64,000 nucleotides of DNA from Apiospora phragmitis (Eukaryota; Ascomycota; Sordariomycetes; Amphisphaeriales; Apiosporaceae), in assembly GCA_038363925.1 (NCBI GenBank), contig JAQQWL010000003.1, positions 1,736,001 to 1,800,000 on the forward strand, in the 5' to 3' direction. A program made the position numbers and the translations under genes. Below the pieces are notes generated by a model, which made no database searches, was not told the DNA's origin, and worked only from the letters and a program-made list of their open reading frames with translations. Positions 58,064-64,000 of the stretch are shown here, piece by piece (within the stretch, counting starts at the first letter, position 1; each line of letters begins with the position of its first letter).

Positions 58064-58359
58064 CATTCACGTTCTGTTTCTACCCCTAATATGCAAAACT
58101 GGCATGATCGCCGAGGGAGATCCCTTCACTCTTGTCTCCCCGGTCAAGGCCGAAAAGGGCGGTGCCAAGACCCATCTGGAGCGGCTTGAAGCAGAAGTTC
58201 ATCCCGGAGCCTGCTGTCTCTACTCCCGGAGGCCCCTCTGCCGGTAAGTGCAAGGCTACTAACGACGACGACCACGAGGCCCCCTCAAAGCGGGCCAAGC
58301 GTGCCGCCCCGGCTGCCGCTGCTGCTGAGGAGCAGTCTCTTGGCCAGGCCGAGGTTTAA
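58064..58359 (+). pseudogene. Intron-end repeat copy 3 and Lys-rich nuclear-type exon
   Basis: The repeat block at 58064-58120 is followed by an open frame: SRPKRAVPRPIWSGLKQKF, then TNDDDHEAPSKRAKRAAPAA and an acidic/Gln end. An internal GGTAAGTGCAAGG could be a donor or read through. It has the character of a nuclear protein tail; family unknown. Confidence 0.4.
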
Positions 58360-58567
58360 GCGGTCATCCTGTTCCCCTACTGTCTGACATTCCCTGAGAC
58401 GGGAAACATGGTTGCAACTGGTTGCATTTTCGGTCTGGATGGATGGCGATGCGATGGTGTCTATTTTCGGCTGGCGTTTGCATTTCATCTCTGTGGTAGA
58501 AGGGGACTTTCTGTCTACCTCTACCAGATATGACGCACACATGGTGACTTAGGTTTGGCATGGAAGC

Positions 58568-59255
58568 ATGCCTCAAGCTGGCCGTCGAGCACGACACAAT
58601 CCCCAGCGCGCAAACAAGAAGCGCAAGGTGGAGGAAGAGGCCATCGTCGAAGATGATGACGAGGTGGATATTCTTGTTCTGTTTCTACCTCTAACATCTC
58701 CATCGACGGTAAACCCCCCGTCGGGGTCCTCGTCCCACGAGGAAGCAGACGCCATGTTGTCTTCGGCCGGCTCTATGTCGACGAGGCCTCGGGTGTCGTC
58801 AAGCTGGTTCGATTCCAGTTCGTCAGCACCCAGACTGGTAAGTGTCAATTCTTCGTACGCATATGCCCACCGGCATGACCGCCGCTGACGACCCCTTCGG
58901 GAGATTCACAGAGCTTCGCCGTTATGATCCGTACGAGACTCAACGGCGTGGGAACCGTGAGCAGCTTGAGAATCGTGAGCAGCGCGAGAACCGCCTTTCT
59001 CGCTACTCGGACGACCCCCTCCCTCTTCCTCCCACTACCCCCACAGCTACTACAAGTACTGCCAAGACCGAGACCAAAACCAAGACCAAGACCAAGACCA
59101 AGACCAAAACCGAAGGCAAGGGCAAGGGCAAGTCCAAGTCCAAGTCAGAAGCCCGACCCACGCAGCCACTGTCGACGCCCAGGTCTTTTACCCAGCGTCG
59201 TCGTACGTTTTCGCAGCAAAGTAAGTCTTACTGTTTACCCAATATTGTTGTTTAG
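58568..59255 (+). CDS. DDPFG-type exon, copy 2, with Lys/Thr repeat tail
   Basis: Reads ANKKRKVEEEAIVEDDDEVD from 58568, then (after a possible intron 58837-58872) GMTAADDPFGRFTELRRYDP and NREQRENRLSRYSDD, a Pro/Thr-rich part and a (Lys-Thr)n plus (Gly-Lys)n repeat, ending in a frame that stops at 59253. It is the most complete copy of this sequence type. Probably nuclear; family unknown. Whether it is expressed cannot be told. Confidence 0.4.
59073..59152 (+). repeat. (AAGACC)n-type microsatellite
   Basis: A repeat of ACCAAG units followed by GGCAAG and TCCAAG units, in frame, encoding Lys-Thr, Gly-Lys and Ser-Lys dipeptides. Confidence 0.8.
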
Positions 59256-59468
59256 CAACCTTTTACTAACGATCTACCTGAAAAGGAACGTAGCGACGAT
59301 GGCCAAACTGCCGCGAGAACTTCTCCTACCGAGGAAAGAGTGTGCTCCGGCACAGCTGGTCAAGGAGTTGGCTCCCAATGGCAATGAATCAGTTTAAGTT
59401 GCAAGATTTCGACAACTCTCGCAACCTCCCACAGCCAACCAACCGACCTACATAGCCCCGTCACCACC

Positions 59469-59618
59469 ATGGCCAAGCCTGTCGAACTCACCGCAGAGGA
59501 AGTCAAGGTTCTCGTTATATGGTGGAGGATTTTGATTTCCAGGTGGGAGAACGTGCTCCGATCTTGCTTCTCAGAGGCAATGAATCAGTTTGCATTGCGC
59601 GATTCCTTTCTCCTCTGA
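59469..59618 (+). CDS. Small ORF MAKPVELTAEEVK...
   Basis: 49 residues from an ATG with good context (ACCATGG), containing ELTAEEVKVLVIWWR and SEAMNQFALRDSF. The MNQF element also occurs at 59386 and in the three Nam8-like pieces downstream, but in a different setting. It might be a first exon or a fragment. Confidence 0.3.
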   Translation: MAKPVELTAEEVKVLVIWWRILISRWENVLRSCFSEAMNQFALRDSFLL

Positions 59619-59635
59619 TTGGCAACTCGCAATCG

Positions 59636-59740
59636 CTGTATGAAAGCCACACGAAGCAGGCCGCTGGCCGTTGCATTCGACACGGCCAGAAAAAAACGGT
59701 CCATGTCTGTCACTGTGTAACAGAAGGCACCTGCCATGAT
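59636..59740 (+). pseudogene. SNF2-family helicase motif VI fragment
   Basis: Reads LYESHTKQAAGRCIRHGQKK and then TVHVCHCVTEGT. This fits the end of an SNF2 helicase core, where motif VI has the form Q-A-x-GR-x-IR-x-GQ followed by a VxVxxxVxxxT strand. Both flanks belong to other sequence types, so only this one motif was captured. Confidence 0.5.
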
Positions 59741-59769
59741 GCCTGCTTAGGGATGCATGTAGTCTTTTG

Positions 59770-59877
59770 GTGGCATGACCAACCAGTGGATGGCGCAGCA
59801 GCAACAGCCAAACTGCGGGTTCCAGCCGGGCGGTGGTGGTTTCACAGGTATGGCGATGAACCAATTCAAGGACTTAT
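59770..59877 (+). pseudogene. Nam8/Csx1-type RRM linker fragment, copy 1
   Basis: Reads GGMTNQWMAQQQQPNCGFQP and then GFTGMAMNQFKD in two frames. It is closely similar to the next copy (59884-60010), and part of it recurs at 62008. In Nam8/Ngr1/Csx1 proteins a Gln-rich linker with MNQF leads into the third RRM. Confidence 0.5.
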
Positions 59878-59883
59878 AACTCC

Positions 59884-60045
59884 GGTGGCATGAACAACCA
59901 GTGGATGGCCCCGCAACAACAGCCAAACTACGGGCGGTGCTGGCTTCACAGGTATGGCGATGAACCAATTCAAGGATCCCAATAACACCACCATGTTCGT
60001 TGGGAGGTTTGCCTGGCTATGTCACCGAGGCCAAGAAGAAGCAGG
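59884..60045 (+). pseudogene. Nam8/Csx1-type RRM linker fragment, copy 2
   Basis: The linker is followed by GMAMNQFKDPNNTTMFVG, which is the start of the third RRM (usual form NNTTVFVGGL). A following piece, in another frame, reads as GYVTEAKKKQ with a GTAAGT donor at 60046. One extra or missing G in GGGAGG explains the frame change. Confidence 0.55.
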
Positions 60046-60162
60046 TAAGTTACGATACTCTTGATACTCTCAGCCCTACTCTGCCCCTCCTCCGCACCGC
60101 AGAATTTGCCTAGCAATGAAGAAGAAGTTCACTTCTTATGGAAAGGGAGGACTGACCATTTC

Positions 60163-60205
60163 ATAAAAAGAAGGATTTTATTGCTTCTTCCATGGACTAG
60201 AATGG
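60163..60205 (+). repeat. Transition-mutated duplicate of 60384-60420
   Basis: AGAAGGATTTTATTGCTTCT parallels AGAAGGACTTCCTCGCTTCC. Most differences are C-to-T or G-to-A. It is a short duplicated piece now carrying an in-frame stop (TGG to TAG). Confidence 0.5.
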
Positions 60206-60227
60206 CACTGACTTATTCCATTCTGCA

Positions 60228-60783
60228 GGTCTTCATCAAGGGCTACCAAATGACAGACCAGGGACCTCTTTGCCGGATTACCTTTTCCACCGAGCGTGCC
60301 GGCAAGAAGATTCGGTGGACCAATACCCGCCGCCTCACTCCAGGCACGGTAGTTGCTCTGTCGGCATGCCTCACCTCGAGAAGACAGAAGGACTTCCTCG
60401 CTTCCACGGACTGGAAGCCCCACGTCGACCGATTCGGCTTCAAGGACGAGAAGGCAGCCAAGGACGCCATGGACCGAGCCTGCCGCAAGTTCCTCAACAT
60501 CGACAAGATTGTGACTGTGGGCTCCGGCCCCAGCACCCCGACCAAGGCTGTCGCCGACGCCAGCATTGCTGCCGTCGCCTCTTGGGGTCCGGCCCCGAAG
60601 TCACCCGTCACCGCCCGCGGCCGTAAGCGGAAGACGCCCGTCGTGAACTTCAGCGACGATGATGGTGCCGACGTCCCCAGTGTCAAGATGGCCACCCCCA
60701 GCAAGCGTGCCCGCGTCGAGCCCGCCGCTAAGAACGAGGAGTACAAGGAGGACTTCGACATCAAGGGCGAGATTTACCTTTAA
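60228..60783 (+). CDS. Chimeric ORF: NFX1-type helicase piece joined to a nuclear-type tail
   Basis: After an acceptor (CTGCAG at 60228) the frame reads VFIKGYQMTDQGPLCRITFS, then TERAGKKIRWTNTRRLTPGT and VVALS. This is the beta-rich segment that precedes the helicase core in fungal ZNFX1/NFX1-type RNA helicases. After ALS the helicase sequence stops. DFLASTDWKPHVDRFGF, a Ser/Pro/Ala linker, GRKRKTPVVNFSDDD and a tail EDFDIKGEIYL follow without a break. The tail is basic then acidic, as in nuclear proteins. It is open for over 180 residues, so it could be expressed, but a full helicase is absent. Confidence 0.5.
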
Positions 60784-61180
60784 GTTCCTTAACCATGGTT
60801 TTTCGTTGGGAGAAGGGGGACAGAACGCTCGCCGTTAAAGGCGGCGTCGTTTTAGAGTAGCCCATCGAAAATTGCAGGCTATTGTAGAGGTACTATGTCA
60901 ACAACGATCAACCAAAACCCCGAATTACGGAATCTCTATCAAAAAAGCTCTAAGATCATACGTGCCTTCCTGTCGGGAAATGGTTCGAATGGCGAGGCCA
61001 AGACACTAAACGCGAGAGCTCGATCGTGAGCGCAGCGACATTATCCCTTAAAAAAAAACACGTTGGTACTGAACATTGGAGTTTGGCTTCCGTCGGGTGA
61101 ACTTATGCTTACTAGAATACAGTATTTTTGATGATTTATCTCTTTTGCCTTGGACCAAGAATTATTCCAAATAATTGCTT

Positions 61181-61392
61181 GCAGAACGCACTTGAGGTCA
61201 GGAATCCTACGGCAGAACGCGCTTAAAGTGCAGGATGCTACGGCAGAACGCATTGGAATCAAAAATCCGACCGCAGAACGGGATTAATTTGTGGGTCCGT
61301 GCCGCAGAACGCAAGAGAACGCACTTGAGTTGGCGGATCCTGCCGCACACCGCCCGCAGAACGCATTTGAGTTAGGGATGCTGTTTGCAGGG
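61181..61392 (+). repeat. 31-bp minisatellite, about six units
   Basis: Units begin GCAGAACGCA at 61181, 61212, 61243, 61273, 61304 and 61356, so the period is 30-31 bases with one irregular unit. The consensus is close to GCAGAACGCaytTGAG followed by GGATCCTaC and CG. Copies differ by many substitutions. No coding sense. Confidence 0.85.
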
Positions 61393-61599
61393 CATATTCG
61401 GGCTGAATAAGAGGTAGATTGCCGCACGCATTTCGATGAATCCCTAATGACCGGCCTCGTCGTCGCCCAGCCCGCGGTCCAAGTTACGAGGTTACCCTGT
61501 ACTTACCCTGTAGCTGCACCTCACCAAGTCGAATTCCGGAGGCATCTTGATAGGATCAGCGAAGAACCTGGCTTCATGCACAGCGTGCAGTACCACCGA

Positions 61600-61860
61600 C
61601 TGCCCCAATCTATTCACGCCAAAGTACAAGGATACTGTCTACCAGGAATCAGTCAAGCTGGACGGTTCGGCCGGAAACAGTCTACTTCGTCAGTCGTGAC
61701 TCACCCTGGTACAGAACGCTTCGCCCATGGGACGGCCGTGCCGACATGCCCGAAGGCCGCTTCGGCGTCTGCACCCGCAACAATGACCTCCCTGACGAGA
61801 CCAAGTATTTACTGGTTCGAATCGTAACACTTGCGATGAAGCTGGCTCGCCGTCGCTCTT
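61600..61860 (+). CDS. ORF fragment of unknown family
   Basis: One frame reads SSWTVRPETVYFVSRDSPWY, RTLRPWDGRADMPEGRFGVC and then TRNNDLPDETKYLLVRIV before a stop at 61858-61860. The regular mix of hydrophobic and charged residues looks like true coding DNA, but there is no start codon and I know no family for it. Confidence 0.35.
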
Positions 61861-62007
61861 AGAGCAGCCATGAGAGCCCCGGCCAACAAACAATGGCATA
61901 CGTCCCGGCACTGCCCTGATAAAGGCCCGCACTATGGAGTTCTAGCTTGAGTAAGAATACACTCGGGTTTTCCTTAGACAAGACTAGCGAAGATTTTGCT
62001 TTGCATA

Positions 62008-62045
62008 GGTATGGCGATGAACCAATTCAAGAACTCCGTAACACT
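62008..62045 (+). repeat. Nam8-type fragment, copy 3
   Basis: AGGTATGGCGATGAACCAAT followed by TCAAG, identical to the copies at 59847 and 59950, then diverging. An isolated 26-bp piece in otherwise unrelated sequence. Confidence 0.6.
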
Positions 62046-63130
62046 ATGGAGGCCTGTCAGGCTATGTTGCTTCGGCAGACGAAGGGGCAGTTGGTCGAAT
62101 CTTGTTGTGGGCCTCCTGCAGCCTTCGGCGAGCCTCGCCTTGGTGTTGGCTGGAGAGACGAGGCATGAGGCCTTACCCCTCGTCAGGAATGTTTCAATAC
62201 GCGGCTCACTTCTTTTCGGCTATCACTGAACATGCAGAGAAGAATATATCGTGCTGGATATGCCACGGGATGGCGGGACAACCCGCGACACTTTGGCCAT
62301 ACCATTTCTGCATACCAGTTCTGCTGCTGGTAATGGCTTCACAAGTTTTGGTCCTGTACAAGAGATGAAAGGTCTTCAAGCAGGTTAAATCCATCCTGGG
62401 TACATCATGAATAGCATGCATCAAACGCGACTTTCGTCATATAGAGGGGGCCTATCATCCATGGTATGCCGTCGCCTTGGTTTCATGGCATGGTGACAAG
62501 GCTGGTGATGAACTTGAGTTGTAACGTTTGCTCCAACAGCCGGAAGTCTTGAGGCTGATGACGAGATATCTTCATCCCTCCGCTCCAAGATGGTCTTGAG
62601 GGCCTAGATATCTAAGACGATGGCTACGACGGCCCCCTGCGCGGCACCTGGTGTGGATGAAGCACCGCTCCGTCCGCAACCTCTCGCTGCCTCGATGGCA
62701 AGGGCGACGCGTTACATGAACGACCTGTAATTGGCTCCCCACGCCTACTGGACAGCATATCGCCATGCCTTCATACCCAAACACTCGCACAAATGTTCGA
62801 CTCCTTGGTCCATGTTTCAAGACGGGTGATTAATAACCGTTACGCCAGCATCCTTGCAACGCGCGAACCTCGGTCCCCGCCAGGGTGTCATCTACTGGAC
62901 GGCATACCACCATGCCTATGGCTCACCTGCTGCACCTGCTACGCGCGCTCTCCAGACGAGAAGTGACGAGAATCGAGAGCAGCGCTCCCGAGGAGCCCCT
63001 TTCCGAAGATGCTTAGGAGAATTCTGGTTCCCTTCACATTTTCTGAAGGCACGGAGCTTCACTTGCGGCGTTGGTGAAAGCCTACAAACTCTGGGAGGAA
63101 CGAGGCGGTAGCCGCCCATCCTTGTTCAAC
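62046..63130 (+). other. Mosaic stretch without a supported gene
   Basis: Short open pieces such as VIYWTAYHHAYGS (62887) and a similar YWTAYRHAF (62748) suggest two diverged copies of one segment. A DENREQRSR piece near 62970 resembles the NREQRENR part of the DDPFG exons. No complete gene can be built. Confidence 0.4.
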
Positions 63131-63265
63131 CCTAACATCGGCGCTCAGGGCCCTTCGGATCTTGCTTCCAAAGACAAGAATAGAAAGCATACAACACCGA
63201 GGATTCCCAGGTCGTCACCGACCCTAGTACTAAAGGGTCCTTCGGATCTTGCTTCCACGTCAATG
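63131..63265 (+). repeat. 93-bp tandem duplication
   Basis: CCTTCGGATCTTGCTTCCA occurs at about 63151 and again at about 63241, both preceded by a similar ACCCTA...AGGG stretch. Both copies are in one frame encoding GPSDLAS. Confidence 0.6.
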
Positions 63266-63295
63266 GCGCCAGATGAGTAGAATTTCAGTACTACG

Positions 63296-63745
63296 TTGGC
63301 TTTCAATGAACAAATCCACGACAACTCCGACGGCCTCACCCATTTCGAGGCAGTGAGGGACGTGTATGGCTCACAGATCGACTTCCCCATCTATCCGGAC
63401 GAGGGTATGACTCCAGGCAAGCCGAAAGGCGGTCGCCGTAGACCGCCCCCTCAAGCATTGGCAGCCATGAAAGCGCCCTTGGAGAAAAGAAGGCAGACAG
63501 CAGGGATTTTTTGTTCAAGGGCAATAATTGCAATGTCTTTCCCCAGCACGACGGAGTTTTACAAGATTACCCAGGTATCTCTACCAAGGCCATGCGGCAC
63601 TACTGTGCTTGAGTTTTTGCACAAGACCGACGAGGAGAACGAAGACGAGAAACTATACTTTGAGGTGTTTGAGCCCGTCTTCCTCTTCAGCTGGCCGTAC
63701 AGCTGCGAGCCGAACGAATACAACACTGTCAACTGCTTCGTCTAG
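63296..63745 (+). CDS. ORF of unknown family, no start codon
   Basis: 149 codons are open: NEQIHDNSDGLTHFEAVRDV, DFPIYPDEGMTPGKPKGGRR, then AMSFPSTTEFYKITQVSLPR and FEVFEPVFLFSWPYSCEPNE. It looks like real protein-coding DNA with two parts. No ATG begins the first part; a short upstream exon or a captured fragment would explain this. Family unknown. Confidence 0.4.
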   Translation: MAFNEQIHDNSDGLTHFEAVRDVYGSQIDFPIYPDEGMTPGKPKGGRRRPPPQALAAMKAPLEKRRQTAGIFCSRAIIAMSFPSTTEFYKITQVSLPRPCGTTVLEFLHKTDEENEDEKLYFEVFEPVFLFSWPYSCEPNEYNTVNCFV

Positions 63746-64000
63746 TGCGGATGGGAGTGTCGCAATACGCATGACCCTTGTAAGTACTTATGTTTTATTG
63801 TGTTTTCTCCCTTCTTTATACCTTTTATGGAGTAATACTGGGCCATGAGAGTCGATGCGAGTAGAGGGCAGAGGGTAAAGTAGAACACTTAAAGACTTAG
63901 GACAGACTTGTCGACTAAGTTCATTTCAGCCCCGTAACCGGTATTGGCCAAGCTTAGCACTCAAACTTATACCCGCAAACTCCCCTACCTCCCTTTTTCG
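63746..64000. other. Window end, nothing supported
   Basis: Contains a GTAAGT at 63780 but no clear continuation before the edge. Confidence 0.4.

Noticed and set aside
61181..61392. CRISPR-like array of repeats about 31 bases apart
   Set aside because: The repeats are head-to-tail diverged units without constant repeats and unique spacers, and the genome is fungal; it is a minisatellite.

Overview
The window reads as nuclear DNA of a filamentous ascomycete (Pezizomycotina; Sordariomycetes is my guess from protein style only). Genes lie far apart on both strands. Introns are short, mostly 50-110 nt, with GTAAGT/GTATGT donors and CTAAC-like branch sites. Products include fungal types such as an RFC4-type clamp-loader subunit, a GEP4-type phosphatase, an NTA1-type amidase and large Ser/Pro-rich extensions. 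All exon models were joined by hand from reading frames and splice sites.

Left part (1-29.6 kb): housekeeping genes (derlin, N-terminal amidase, CBF5 pseudouridine synthase) are mixed with secreted or surface proteins. There are two related small secreted Cys proteins (one cut by the window edge), a secreted GH43 arabinan/xylan enzyme, and three dispersed paralogues of a Cys-rich single-pass membrane protein that share an intron position. Two inverted-repeat (foldback) elements lie at 10.9-11.6 kb.

Middle part (30-47.8 kb): a dense conserved block. It holds a peroxisomal acyl-CoA thioesterase, a BTB-domain relic, an RBR ubiquitin ligase, arginine-pathway ArgJ, RFC4, a small membrane protein, a mitochondrial carrier, a GFA-domain protein, ORC2 and the mitochondrial phosphatase GEP4. 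Several of these otherwise well-conserved genes are broken by single missing bases, mostly in G or C runs. The pattern points to consensus errors in the assembly rather than to loss of all these genes.

Right part (49.3-64 kb): a very different landscape. A 2.4 kb strongly G-depleted leader-like tract precedes a Myb/SANT-like gene. From about 53.3 kb onward the DNA is a mosaic of short coding pieces with splice sites retained: RRM exons, a Nam8-type RRM linker, an SNF2 motif VI, an NFX1-type helicase piece and acidic or lysine-rich tails. Many pieces occur two to four times in different combinations, with a 31-bp minisatellite and tandem duplications that break frame. This is the most unusual part of the window and looks like an accessory or subtelomere-like zone of gene-fragment capture and reshuffling.
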